The notes below the pieces were generated by a model. That model did not search any database. It saw only the letters and a list, made by a program, of their open reading frames with translations, and was not told the DNA's origin. A program made the position numbers and the translations under genes. This document shows positions 34,053 to 45,638 of a stretch of 64,000 nt of DNA, piece by piece; the stretch's first letter is position 1, and every line of letters begins with the position of its first letter. The stretch comes from Gnetum montanum (Eukaryota > Streptophyta > Gnetopsida > Gnetales > Gnetaceae). Location of the stretch: contig MNCI01006929.1 of the NCBI GenBank assembly GCA_015680685.1, positions 604,377-668,376 of the forward strand, given 5' to 3'.

Positions 34053-35159
34053 GCAACCCGATAGAAACGTTGTCTGCTGCCACTTGGACGAGATGTCATC
34101 GCACTGTGTTCAGTAGCACAGAGGATTGGGAAAGGGGAATTTTGTATCTGGGAGGTCAGGGAGATTGCAGGGATTGATGATCAGCCCAGAAGATTAATCA
34201 GGGGAAAGGGGATGCTCTGATGTGAGGCATGCCGATCCTTGTAAATAGCCATTGTTTAGCAGAATCGGAGTTTAGACATGCGAGGTGTGTCTTTTGGCGG
34301 AACAAGGCTCTTGGTTAGTGTGCAAGAGAACTTGTTGACGAGACCAAAGCTACAGGAGGATGTGTTGCATTCTTTGGGAGAACAGNNNNNNNNNNNNNNN
34401 NNNNNNNNNNNNNNNNNNNNNNNNNNNNNNNNNNNNNNNNNNNNNNNNNNNNNNNNNNNNNNNNNNNNNNNNNNNNNNNNNNNNNNNNNNNNNNNNNNNN
34501 NNNNNNNNNNNNNNNNNNNNNNNNNNNNNNNNNNNNNNNNNNNNNNNNNNNNNNNNNNNNNNNNNNNNNNNNNNNNNNNNNNNNNNNNNNNNNNNNNNNN
34601 NNNNNNNNNNNNNNNNNNNNNNNNNNNNNNNNNNNNNNNNNNNNNNNNNNNNNNNNNNNNNNNNNNNNNNNNNNNNNNNNNNNNNNNNNNNNNNNNNNNN
34701 NNNNNNNNNNNNNNNNNNNNNNNNNNNNNNNNNNNNNNNNNNNNNNNNNNNNNNNNNNNNNNNNNNNNNNNNNNNNNNNNNNNNNNNNNNNNNNNNNNNN
34801 NNNNNNNNNNNNNNNNNNNNNNNNNNNNNNNNNNNNNNNNNNNNNNNNNNNNNNNNNNNNNNNNNNNNNNNNNNNNNNNNNNNNNNNNNNNNNNNNNNNN
34901 NNNNNNNNNNNNNNNNNNNNNNNNNNNNNNNNNNNNNNNNNNNNNNNNNNNNNNNNNNNNNNNNNNNNNNNNNNNNNNNNNNNNNNNNNNNNNNNNNNNN
35001 NNNNAGCGAATAAACGAGCTTAGACTTACATGGCAGCTGATGGCACAGAGGTGCTGAAGGACGGCAAGCATTGTGTGCAGATGACAGCAATATTGATGAC
35101 GAGCGATGCAGTGAAGCTGATGGACGATCATGGCGGCGGATTGATGTGTCGGATGTGGG
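34053..35159 (-). other. Post-INT region of element B, contains an assembly gap
   Basis: No gene seen. A run of 619 N lies at 34386-35004, so ORFs crossing it are meaningless. On its right, 35010-35060 contains a stretch (reading GCCATGTAAGTC on the sense strand) that is conserved with A near 61960-61975. Confidence 0.6.
34386..35004. other. Assembly gap (N run)
   Basis: 619 unresolved bases in the 3' part of element B. Confidence 0.99.
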
Positions 35160-35535
35160 TTTGCCAATTTATAGTCCTGGCAGACTATTATGGGTTAGTT
35201 TTATGTCATAACCCATTGGACATTGCCTGTTTAGCGTCGTGGAGAATGGTACGTTGTCAGTTTTTAGTCTTAGCGGACTATGAAGAGGCAAGCTAGTTTA
35301 TAGTCTTGGCAGACTCTGATGGTTGTGACGATGGTAGTTTACTGTCATGCTGGACGGGTGCTAGTTTATCGTCATTGCGGACACCGTGGGGTATCAGTTT
35401 ATTGTCATGATATGAGGACAATGGTGATGTCAGTTTTAAGTCGTAACCCAGGACTGTTCTATGGTATCAGTTTATTGTCATGATTCCAGGACGAGCTATG
35501 GTATCAGTTTATAGTCATAATTCCAGGACTCCCAC
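35160..35535 (-). repeat. Hairpin-unit array after INT, element B (about 11 units)
   Basis: The units read, on the plus strand, AGTTTA then an arm, a loop and a matching arm: TAGTC...GACTA, TTGTC...GACAA, AAGTC...GACT. The spacer AGTTTA stays constant while the arms change together. Spacing is about 25-35 bases. The same array follows INT in A (61455-61815), in opposite orientation. Confidence 0.75.
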
Positions 35536-35551
35536 GTACCTGAGTTTGTGT

Positions 35552-37195
35552 TTAGACATAGAACAATTTTAGGTACAAATGATTTGTCGGATTAGTGAGC
35601 TCATTCCCTTCCATGTCGGCCAACTTGAATGCACCGTTATCGAATGCTTTGATGACCATGTAAGGCCCTTCCCAGTTGGCTGAGAATTTGTCCGGGTGTT
35701 CCCGAATAGCTTTGAGTACGAGATCGCCTTCGTGGAATGGGCGTCCTTTGATGTCATGCCAATGTCACTGTCGTTGTTGATTTTGGTACCATTCGATCTG
35801 ATCAAGTGCGCGTATGCGTTCTTCTTCCACCGAGTCGAGGTCAATGAGACATAGCTCATTGTTTTGACCATCATCGAGGAGTCCGGAGAGTGTGATCCTT
35901 AAAGATGGTACCTGCAATTCTAAAGGTAAAACAACTTTTGAACCGTAAACAAGATTGTACGGAGTTTTACCTGTTGACGTCCGGTGAGTAGTACGGTAAG
36001 CCCATAATGCGTATAGTAATTGTTCGTGCCACTTCCTTTTGCTTTGGGTTAGCATTTTCTTAAGTGTCGTTATGATCGTCTTATTGGTTGCTTCTGCTTG
36101 CCCATTGCTCTGAGGATAGTAAGGAGAGAAAAATGAGTGTTTGATCACCAGACCGTTGTAAAAGGTTTTTGTTTGGGCACTACTAAATTGCAGCCCGTTG
36201 TCAGTGATAATTGTCAAAGGGGTGCCAAAGCGGGTTACAATGTTTTCTAGGATAAAGTTGCACACGTGTTTAGAAGTCGTTTTCCGAAGGGGAGCTGCTT
36301 CTACCCACTTCATGAAATATTCGGTAGCGGTTATGATGAAACTATGCCCTGCAGAAGATGAGGGTGTTATCGGGCCAATAAGGTCCAATCCCCACTTCTG
36401 AAAAGGCCATGTTATTTGTGCTGTGTGCAACTCGTTTGGTGGTACATGTATTAAGTTACTATGTTTTTGACAAATGTTACATGTTTTGACTTTGGAGGAG
36501 TAGTCATATTCCATGTGTGGCCAATAATAGCCTAAGTGTCTTATTTTCGTGGCCATGGCTTTTGGTGCTATGTGTCCTCCACATAGTCCCTCATGTACCT
36601 GATCAATGATTGTTTGGGCGTCAGTACTACTGACGCATGTTAGCAACACGCCTTCGTAGGATCTACGACATAGTGTGTCCCTTACCAGGGTATACTACTT
36701 AGAACGTTTCCGCATTGCGTCTTTTTGCGCATTTGTTAGATGTCGCAGGGCTTCGCCGCGTAGAAGGTACTCTTTTATGTCATCATACCATTCTATTGTG
36801 TGTGTTGTACTAACAGATGCGATCGGCAACGTGTCGGAGTTTATCGGTTCATCGCACTTGATTACGGAGCTTGGCAAGGCATGGAACATGTTGGGCGATA
36901 TATTTAACACTAGCGTGGCTAACGCGTCTGCGATGGTGTTGTCGTTTTGAGAGACATGTTGCACATCAATGTGTTCGAATTATTTCATTAAGTGTTTTGC
37001 CAAGTCACTGTATGGTTGTAAATGTTGGGCTTTGCATGTGTAAACATATGTAACTTGGTTTACAACCAATTGTGAATCCCCTCTGACTATGAGCCGTGTG
37101 ATATCTGAAGCCAGTGCTGTCGTGAGACCTCTAAGGAGACCTTCTTATTCTGCTATGTTATTAGTACAGCGAAAATTGAAACAATAGGCAAAGGG
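35552..37195 (-). pseudogene. Archaeal-type RNaseH remnant and integrase of element B
   Basis: The sequence runs from the end of the second RNaseH (DSQLVVNQVTYVYTCKAQHL) to integrase. INT has the HHCC zinc finger (HEGLCGGH ... CNICQ, about 36590-36470) and a DDE core. D1 is in WGLDLIGPI, D2 in TDNGLQF, and E follows in PQSNGQAEATNKT. The C-terminal domain continues to NPTNHLYLKLFYV and a stop at 35552, with no chromodomain. The segment 36649-35765 is open for 294 codons. Stops near 37194, 36965 and 36690, and a break near 35765, separate the pieces. It would insert the cDNA into the genome; this copy is close to intact in its core but is not in one frame. Confidence 0.8.
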
Positions 37196-39008
37196 TCAGA
37201 TCTCCCCGGAGGGATAAGTGATGATAGCGGCAGCACTTCCTCCTCGAGAGGTGGATGCTCCATCGAAGTTTAAAATAGCATCGTAGTCATCAGGCACTGT
37301 GTCTATTGTGCTTATACTTTCATCTGGGAATTCAGGCTCTATGGTTGCTTGGTCATGCGTTGGTGATGCGGCCATTTGATTTGCTATGGCTTGACCTTTG
37401 ACTGATGATTGTGTTACGTAGTACAGGTTAAACTCAGCTATCATGGCTTTCCATAGGGCTATTCGACTTGTTTCGTATATGTTTCCTATTATAGCTCTCA
37501 GTACATTGTCCTTACAGATTATGTAAACTTGATTATGGAAGAGGTAATGTTGCCATTTTCCTAGAGAAAAGACCAAAGCTAAGCATGACCTCTCCACATC
37601 GTTGTACTTATTTTCATGGGCAACTAAGGCATGGCTCAAGTAGTATACAGGGACTTCAGTTCCATCATCTCGTTTCTGGCAGAGCATAGATGCGATGGAC
37701 GATTCTGAAGTGGCAAGGTAGATGTAAAATGGCTTGTTGTTTTGGGGCGAGTAGACCGTAGGCAGTCGGGCAAGTGCTGTTTTGATATTTTCGAAGGCTT
37801 CCTGGCACTGGGGAGTCCATTCGAAATGGACATTTTTACGCAACAGGTGATTCATAGGTTTTAGTTCGTCTGTTAATTTTTCTACGAAACGCCTGATGAA
37901 CTGCAATCTACCTTGTAGACCTTGAAGTGCGGTAAGGTTACTGGGTGGTTTCAGGTTGGTAATGGCCTTGACCTTATCGGGGTCCACTCGTATCCCTGCT
38001 TCAGAGGCTATGAATCTGAGCATCTTGCCTGTTTTGACACCAAAGACACATTTTTTGGGGTTAAGCCTTAGCTCATATTTTAGACAACATTTTAAGACTA
38101 GATCGAGGTCCTGTACGTGTTGTTCGATCGTTTTTGACTTAACCACGATGTCATTTACATAATCGTTGAGCGATTGTAGCATGTAATTGCTAAAGATAAA
38201 CGTCATGGCTCTTTGATAAGTGGCATCATTGTGTAACAAAAAGTTCCCCATGGGGTCATGAAGGTTGTTCGAAGTTGATGTTCAGGGTTGATGCGTATCT
38301 GGTTGTATCCCGAAAAACCATCCATAAAAGATAGTAAGGCATGTACGGCAGTCGAGTCAACGAGTTGATCGATGCTGGGCAAGGGAAAGTCGTCTTTTAT
38401 GGTTGCTACGTTTAAATCTCGGAAGTCGATGCATAAGCGAATGCTTCCATTTTTCTTTGGGACGATGACCATGTTGGATACCCATTCGGCGTAATCAACA
38501 GCCCGAATGAAACCAGCTTGATAAAGCTTGGTGATCTCATTGCGGACGGCCAATGCCACCTCGGGTCTAACTTTTCGTGCTTTCTGTTTTATCGGTCTCA
38601 GTTTGGGGTCCAAAATAATGTTGTGTTGGACAATTCTAGGATCTAGCCCTGGCATGTCCGTATAAGACCAAGCGAATGCTTTCATGTTTTCCCTAAGTAC
38701 GTTCTGGATGTCTTGTGCCAAGTGTGGTTGTAGTAGTGTACTTAATTTTAATATTTTGATTTCCCCATCGGGCGTGGTAATGGGTGTTTCAGCTAACGGA
38801 TCTTCAGTGATATTTTCGGCCTCTATGTCAAGAAATTTCGTCATGCCTCCGTAGTCGTCTGTTGTTTGCTGTGTTGAGGCTATGACCGCGTCGTCCATTA
38901 GTGGACTTGAGTTGATGAACTTTATGTCAAAGTCTCGTGTAATGGTGCCGTATGGTCCGTCGATGGTTAACGGTGCGGTTAAGTGCTGACAGTCCATTGA
39001 GCTTATCC
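37196..39008 (-). pseudogene. Reverse transcriptase, RNaseH and start of second RNaseH, element B
   Basis: The frame opens at the intron acceptor (39009) without an ATG. RT blocks: EWVSNMVIVPKKNG, FRDLNVATIKDDFPLPSID, FMDGFSGYNQIRINPEHQ. A 26-base deletion near 38215 removes the FGLKNAGA segment and shifts the frame. Beyond it (38251-37196) the catalytic box reads YVNDIVVKS, so one of the two Asp of YVDD is lost. RNaseH continues with PFYIYLATSESSIASMLCQK, and then the archaeal-type RNaseH typical of Tat elements starts at ILNFDGASTSRGGSAAAI. Element A keeps YVDD and the FGLKNAG segment at the same places. Confidence 0.85.
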
Positions 39009-39045
39009 CTGCCAATAAACCGAGAGTTGCATGAGCAAAGGGATT
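39009..39045 (-). promoter_or_regulatory. Probable 3' splice site of the PR-RT intron, element B
   Basis: On the minus strand a pyrimidine-containing stretch ends in GTTTATTGGCAG and is followed directly by the RT frame, which has no upstream ATG. Element A has the same acceptor with a better pyrimidine tract (57861-57898). Ogre elements are known to splice out an intron at this position. I could not identify the matching 5' splice site. Confidence 0.55.
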
Positions 39046-39109
39046 GTTCCATGTCTTTTGACGATTTTAGACTATGTGTACGTGTATAATGGTGGATTAT
39101 CATCACACC

Positions 39110-39250
39110 TGGACGTATGGCAGTTTTATGCCTTACCGGGCAGTGAGTGGCGGTTTAAGGCCGTACCAGGCCATTGGGCGGCAGTTTAATGCCTTACTGG
39201 GCGACAGGTGGATGGGAAAATGGAAGTTTAAGGCCGTACCGGGCCAATGG
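39110..39250 (-). repeat. GGCC-arm hairpin units upstream of RT, element B
   Basis: Four or so plus-strand units of the kind AGTTTAAGGCCGTACCGGGCC lie between the antisense gene and RT. The other flank of the antisense gene has the same kind of unit at 44100-44395. Confidence 0.7.
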
Positions 39251-39443
39251 GTGTTTAGACCAGTGTAAACGTGTAAAACGGGGTCCGCGAAGGAACCAGG
39301 ATGTAATAATCACTATTTTTAATGAATTTTTTGTTAAATTTTATCGTTTTGGACAGATTTTGGTGAAAAATAGGCAAAAAAGGTGAAAACGAGGCAATGG
39401 CGGCATAAGAGGTGGTGGCGTCAGCGTCAGCATCATCGAGCGC

Positions 39444-39451
39444 TATATAAA
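39444..39451 (+). promoter_or_regulatory. TATA box of the antisense gene, element B
   Basis: TATATAAA in the context CGCTATATAAAGGG lies about 247 bases before the ATG at 39698. Element A has the identical core at the matching place on its antisense strand (57497-57504). The 5' UTR between contains AGCGTAGACGCTG palindromes. Confidence 0.7.
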
Positions 39452-39697
39452 GGGAAGGGGGGTCCATTTGTTTCCTGTTTCGAAAGCAACAGTGTAGAGC
39501 GTAACCCAAGCGAGCATAAGCGTAAGCATACAACTGCTAAAGCATAAGCATAGACCACCATACCCTGGCGTAAGCGTAACCCAGAACCTGAGCGTAGATG
39601 CCGAAGGTTGAACCCAGCGTAGACGCTGAGGCTTGAACTTAACACCAGCGTACAGTTACTTAGCGTGAACACGGATTGCTAGCGTAGACGCTCTGAA

Positions 39698-42600
39698 ATG
39701 GGCAAGGGCAAGGAAGTAGAGGGTTAGGGGAGGAAGGGTCCTGCCTTCACCTTCGCCGAAGAGACGAAGGCCATGCTGCAGGGCCTGCCTAGGCCGAAGG
39801 TGCCGGCATGGTCCGTAACATCCAAGAGGTAAGCCTTGATCCCTGCTTCTATTTTTTGTTTGTGCTTTCTAGCGTAGACGATCCCAGCGTATATGCCGAG
39901 CGTGGCGGGTTTGCGAGGGTTTTCAGCGTAGTGTAATCTGCATAGCGTAGACGGTGTTCAGTCCTAGCGTAAACATTTTTACACGTTTTTTTAGCATAAA
40001 ATTTTGTCAGCGTGTTTGTCATCGGCGTAAGTTCTTTCTTGCGACGGCGTATACGCTGAGGGTTTGTTCGGCGTATACACCATACGCATACAGTTGTCTT
40101 CGGCATACCACTTTCTTTCTAGCGTAAACTGTTCATGCCGAACCTGAAATTGAGAGTACCGTTGGGGCGTCAGCGTAAAAAGATCGCCGTCAGCGTAGAC
40201 GCTGAGTTGGCTAGCGTGTACACTGAGCTAAATTTCGTTCTTTACGCTAACTATTAGTCGGCGTATACGTTCTACAAACAGCGTATACGCCGGATTGACC
40301 ACGTTTTTTTACGCTGTGTAGATCGTCGTATACACTCTGTGTATATCGTATGTGCTAATTTGGAATCGCTCTTAGCGCTAAGTTTGTTCAGCGTACGCTG
40401 TGTGCGGCGTATACGCTGAGCATGAATCATGGGCGTAAATCGTGGGCATATACGTTGTGTACAGCGTATACGCTGGGCGTAAGTTGTGTTTTTCACGCTG
40501 TAGGGTTGGTGTATACGCTCTGTGTACAACGTATACGCTGGGCATAAACAGTTAGTTAAATTTTTAACTTTTTTGCTGATTTATGATGTGAACTTTCGTT
40601 TTGTGACGTTGCGATTGGTTGCAGGGACAGCAAACGCTTTCTTATTGTGGTTGAACTCGTCGGGGTTCTGACATGGGCTGGCTGCGTTAAGGATGGCGAT
40701 GTGCCCCCGAATCTATTCGTGGATAGCAAGGGGTTCTGGTTTAGGGAAGGTGCTGGTGAATTTTTGGCTTTCTTGTTAACCAATTTTGAAGTGGCTATGT
40801 GGTCGTTTTTTGACGAAGTGACCGCATGGAGTGTGGTTGATGCAATACTGCCGGGGGCCGCCGAAGGTGTCGTGGTCTTCATGGAAAACATTGATGAGGG
40901 GCCGTTTGTTGATGAAGATGGCACTACCCACGGGCCCAAGTCAACCCGTCCGTTAACGTGTTTGTGGGCATTGCTGCCACTAGGGTTGGATTACCTCAAC
41001 AATACATTGTTTATAGCTGCCCGTGCACATACCCTATTCCAGAATCCTCCTGGCACAATGTACAGGATAACCAGGTAAGACCATTTGACTTTATTTCTTC
41101 ATCGATCGTCGTTTGATGTTAGTTTTTATTTTAACATGCGTTTATTTGCAGGCCAAAGACCTTTGCGACGCGAGCGTTTTTATTGGCTACGCAAGCATGC
41201 TCCGCCTGCCCTCACCCGTTGCTTGGATGATGCAGGTCTCCTAGAACTTTTTATGATGCCAAGCCCTAATTTCTCAATTGAGGAAATGATAGGGATCGTG
41301 GACTCTTTCAATGAGTTTGTCTCTCAGTACAGCACCCGGATTAAGGGTGTCAAGGTGGTGTTTCATCTGTCGCCCATATTCTTTTCTAACTTATTTGGCA
41401 TGCCGACAGATGGACTACCCGTAGTGTTGGACAGGTCTCACAAAGAGCTCCAAACGATCCGTGAACTGGAGTCTTGGCTTGGTGTGAAGAAAAGCACCAA
41501 GGGGTTCCCAATGCAGGGGAAGGCAAAGGTTGTTGAGGTGAACGAACTGTATCCCCTGTTTCGAGCATAGGTGTTTCCCAAAACTCTTTCTCAGGTGCAG
41601 AGTTTTGGGGTGGAGGCGGTACGCATCATGCATACTATTTTGGAAACTAGCTTGCGGTACAACTGGGCTGAATTTTTGTTGGCGGGCCTGCATAAAGAGA
41701 TAGTGCGGTTGCACTCAAACATCGAAGCACAATTGCACTTCACTTTTGCCTTCTTCACTGGCTATCTTCGCCATTTTTCCGAGTTTCTTGTGGTGCGTGC
41801 GGACAACAAGTTTGTCCTACGAGATCAGGGTCAACTATCCCGCCCATGGGTCAAACACTTGTACACGATCGCCAAGTCACAGGATGCCCCAAAAGGTATC
41901 GATGAGTCTGTGTCTGTTACCACAGGAGGATCATCTGGCAGTTCCATCCACACATGGGACAGTCTGGGGATGGAGCCAACGGATGTACCTTTAACCGCCA
42001 GACGGGCAGAGCGGGTTATTAAAGAGACCATTGGCAAAGCCAAGTCAAAGTTGAAAAGACCCGAATGCCCTACGGAGGAAGTTGCCGAGATAAACCAGCC
42101 ACGCGTGAAGCGGATACGCTTCAAGATACCTGGTAAGCGAAGTGTGTCTGCTTGTTATTGTATCACTTTCGTTTATTCATAACCGTTACTTCAATTGCTT
42201 ACGTGTCATTATTGTTTTCGATTTGATGAAGTGAGGAAGCAGGCCTTAGAAACCGTCAGAGAGGAGGAGGATACGCGTACCAAGAAAAACAATGAGGAGA
42301 AAAGCCCGGAGAGGAGCCAAGGTGGGGGAACGGAGCTATTAACAGAGAGGACTACTGACCCTAAACCTTTAGATGACCCGGACGCTATCAACCAAATGTT
42401 CAGTAGCTTCCTCAAGGGTGACTTGGATTTGGGCGATCCCCCAGAAGGTGATAAGGATCAGGGTATGTCTTCGCTTTTAGTTGGTTTTTATTGTATTAAT
42501 TGTGACTCCTACTTTTTTTTTATTTGCTTTATTTATTTTCGTGTTTTTGGCTTAGATGAAGGCAGCGATACTAGGACGGTATGGTTGGACGTTCCCATGA

Positions 42601-43921
42601 AGATGGTTCCCCCTGAGCGGACTGCTGAGGTTAGTTCTTCCCGTACCTGTCAGCCGCTTATTTGGTCAAAGATGCCAAATAAGTCGGATTTTGTGGATGG
42701 GATCATGGAAGAAGTCGTTGAACATCTACAGGAAGTCCATCCTGATATAGGTATGAATCATTCAAAGATTAGAAGCTTCGTGTCTTACGTCTACCGTTTT
42801 AATGTTCTCGTTCTCTGCATGGGTAGGTGATAAACTAAGATGGGATCCCTCTGAGGGCATCAGTATGGAAGGCCTAACTACACTTTCCCCAGAAGTAGAA
42901 CAGGTGCCAAGACCCATTTATGAAGGGGTTGCAGAAATCCTTGCACACAATGCCAAGTCTTTGTGGACTTGTAGGCGTTCTGTTGAATAGTTGTGGCTTC
43001 AAGTATAGGAAAAGGAAAAGGAAGTCTCTGCCATAACAGAAGAGCGTGATGATTTAAAGGCTCGATACGAGTTCACCGCTGCTAGACTAAGTGGAGATCG
43101 TTCTTGGCAAACCTCAGAGATTACGTACACTAGGTATTGGAACCTTCTGAACCATCATGCGTCACTGACTCGGAGAATAGTGGAATGCAAAGCTCAAATT
43201 GATCTCCTGAACCTTAAGTGTCAAGATTGGAAGGCTTTCGCTTCCAAGGTTCGCAAGTGGGGTCAGGATGAGAAGAACCATAAACATCAGTACAAGAAGT
43301 TGCTGAAAGAGGTATCTATTGAAAAATGGCAACTGGAGATGTTTGTGGAGGGTTTGGGTTTGTGTTCTGCCTTCGATACCTTTGCCCAAAACACAACTAT
43401 GGAGATGGAATCGCCTAAGAGGGTCATCACAACTGCTTCTGGGGAGGTATCGGTAGGTGAATTTCCTCTGAAACGCCCTACCTGGTCAGCGGTCGACAAA
43501 GGAAAGGCTTTGGAAAATGTTGACTTAGGCCTAGACGGAACAGATTGGGCCAGCGTCCTAGAGGAAGAAATCCNAAAATGTTGACTTAGGCCTAGACGGA
43601 ACAGATTGGGCCAGCGTCCTAGAGGAAGAAATCCTTCGTCGGCTGGAGTTTGGCTTAGGGGGATCCCCTATGGTAAACGTTTTGTCTTTATGAAGTTAAT
43701 TTACTGGATAATGTCTAAAATGTTTAGCATCTGCTTATTTTGTATTGGTTATTTGTTTTCGGTGTTCTCAGCATGAGGGTGGCGATGATACTCACGAGGC
43801 TAGCCCCAGTGAAGCAGGGGCCCCTGACACGGGTGGTTCTGAAGGAGATGATCCTCCTATCACGGAGGCTAGTGTTTTTGTAGTTTTTTGTGGTTTTTGC
43901 TGTTTGACACAGGAATTGTAA
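39698..43921 (+). pseudogene. Antisense gene of element B: FCP1/NIF-like HAD domain plus helical domains, broken
   Basis: This gene lies opposite to gag-pol, between PR and RT. Exons by splice signals and by alignment to A: 39698-39828, 40625-41074, 41152-42132, 42232-42462, 42556-42750, 42827-43672, 43772-43921. Exon 1 (131 bases) and exon 2 (450) have exactly the lengths found in A. Exon 2 looks like an FCP1/NLI-interacting-factor phosphatase: LVGVLTWAG, EFLAFLLTNFEVAMWS, then NNTLFIAARAHTLFQNPPGT. The catalytic acids of motifs I and IV are missing. The third exon joins a short start of A's exon 3 directly to its exon 4, so one exon has been lost. Stops: TAG in exon 1 (CAG in A), TAG near 41568 (TGG in A), and two near 42990-43010. 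A duplicated stretch around the N at 43574 is probably an assembly error. Function unknown. Confidence 0.7.
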
Positions 43922-44099
43922 TTGAAAAATGTTGAACACAACAGGAACAATTGTAAAATGTGGCATGAATAAAATATTTTTTTGTTTTGTTTTCAAGTTG
44001 TTTGCACACACGTCATGATACTAAAATATTTTTGGGTTCACTTTTCTGTTTAAATGCAATACACAGAAGTAATGATAAACGATATGTAAACAGGGGAAC

Positions 44100-44395
44100 A
44101 AGATTTGCACTAGTTTAAGGCCATTTCGGGCCCCAATGCATAGTTTAAGGCCATTTCGGGCCCTAGTGCGGATGAGTAATATGTCATGGCGGATATTTCG
44201 TAGTTGACTGACCATTTCTGATCGTGGCTAGTTTAACGTCATTGCGGACATGATAGTTTAACGTCTTTCTGGTGTTGTAATTTTTTTCGTTTTTTGCTGT
44301 TTATTATTATTTCTTTGTGTTTTTTGGGTTTTATTGTAGTTTGGCGTCATTCTGGACGTTCATAGTTTAACGTCGTTCCGGACGTGTTGTAGTTT
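44100..44395 (-). repeat. Hairpin-unit array after PR, element B
   Basis: Two units with GGCC arms (AGTTTAAGGCCATTTCGGG) are followed by several with CGTC/GGAC-type arms (AGTTTAACGTCATTGCGGAC). Together with 39110-39250 they bracket the antisense gene. Confidence 0.7.
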
Positions 44396-44396
44396 T

Positions 44397-45629
44397 TCAT
44401 TTTAGTTGTTTCTTGATTTTCTTCATTTTTTTGTCAAGGAGTGTATCGACCGGTATGATTTTGTATTCTCCATCTCCTTCGCTGATCACGTTGAATGGCA
44501 ATTCAGTCCAGGAGACGTCCGTTAGAATGTTTTTGGTATCGATACTTTTAGCTGCTTCGATGTCGGTCGTTGTTTCTATGTTGGTTTTTTCATGAGGTGA
44601 CGCGTGTACAGTGTTAGACGCAGGTATTTCGACTTCAGGCTCTTGTCCCGTATTCGAACGTTCGCTACCCACCAGTTGTGTTTTGTTTGAGTCCTTCTGA
44701 CCAGGCTTGTCGAGTTCAACCTCGGAGCCTCGGTCCTCGTCTGTGTGCGATGAAATGAGGGGAGAGGCCGCTTCCCCATGTATGACGATTTCACCACCCT
44801 CGTAGGGTAGGCAAATCTCCTGATGTATAGGGGAGGACACAACTCTCAGTTGGGCCAACCAGGGTCTTCCTAATATTAGGTTGAATCCTGGCATTTCATC
44901 GACAACGAGGAAGTCAGCGGATGTGGGGAACTGGTCTCCCGCTACGAAGTCTAGGGTTATCATGCCTTTGACTAATACGTGCGACCCGCTGAAGGACTTT
45001 AAGCATGTGGTTGTGGTGGGTTTAATCAAGTCGGTGAGCCCCAATTTTTCAATGATAGGATACGGTATGACGTTGGTGGCTACTCCATCATCTACATGTA
45101 CCCTATGTATTTTGAATTGGTTTACATGTATAGTTATGAACATAGGAATTGTTGTTGTCTCGCCTGTCTTGTTGTCTACTTTGATGTTCTCATTGTGGAA
45201 GCTCAAGGGCTTAGGAACGGCACCGTGAGATGGATACATTACGGCATGAATAGCTGGTTCGCTCGGAGGTAAGTTCTCGCTAACTGGGATTGATGTGAGC
45301 ATGCGTACCAGAGCTTCCCGATGTGTCTGGGACATTAGTACCAAGTCATACAAGCTTAACGAGGTGTTTTTCTGTTTTAGGGCTTGAGTAACTTGTGTCA
45401 GGGCCGTTGCAAAATCTCTATTGTCAATGACGTTTTTATTAGCAGTGACTGGGTCCATTGGACCCAATAGTTTTATTTCACATTTTGGTGGTTTGTCATT
45501 ATTGTTAGGACCTGCCGTTTTATGCGGTTCTTGTGTTTCGGATGACTCACCATTGCTGTCCGTGTTCGGTCGATCGTTGGATGATGACATGGGCATAGAG
45601 TTAAGTGGAGTTGGTTTGGGTGGCCCCAT
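44397..45629 (-). CDS. Tat-like protease part of the Gag-PR polyprotein, element B
   Basis: This is an open frame of 410 codons. It begins MGPPKPTPLNSMPMSSS, which in A is continuous with gag, so the true start is probably the gag start at 48473. A linker is followed by a helical segment (ATALTQVTQALKQKNTSLSLYDL), then the retropepsin active site HVDDGVATNVI, the loop GSHVLVKGMITLDF and the helix MPGFNLILGRPWLAQLR. Its Asp-Asp-Gly active site agrees with C; A has Asp-Asn-Gly. An acidic variable tail ends in a Lys-rich stretch just before the hairpin array. It would process the polyprotein. The stop at its end means RT must be reached by splicing, readthrough or another route. Confidence 0.75.
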   Translation of the reverse strand: MGPPKPTPLNSMPMSSSNDRPNTDSNGESSETQEPHKTAGPNNNDKPPKCEIKLLGPMDPVTANKNVIDNRDFATALTQVTQALKQKNTSLSLYDLVLMSQTHREALVRMLTSIPVSENLPPSEPAIHAVMYPSHGAVPKPLSFHNENIKVDNKTGETTTIPMFITIHVNQFKIHRVHVDDGVATNVIPYPIIEKLGLTDLIKPTTTTCLKSFSGSHVLVKGMITLDFVAGDQFPTSADFLVVDEMPGFNLILGRPWLAQLRVVSSPIHQEICLPYEGGEIVIHGEAASPLISSHTDEDRGSEVELDKPGQKDSNKTQLVGSERSNTGQEPEVEIPASNTVHASPHEKTNIETTTDIEAAKSIDTKNILTDVSWTELPFNVISEGDGEYKIIPVDTLLDKKMKKIKKQLK

Positions 45630-45638
45630 GGCTAGCCA

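Noticed and set aside
34256-35167. Long ORFs of 217-303 codons on both strands
   Set aside because: Most of their length is the N gap at 34386-35004.
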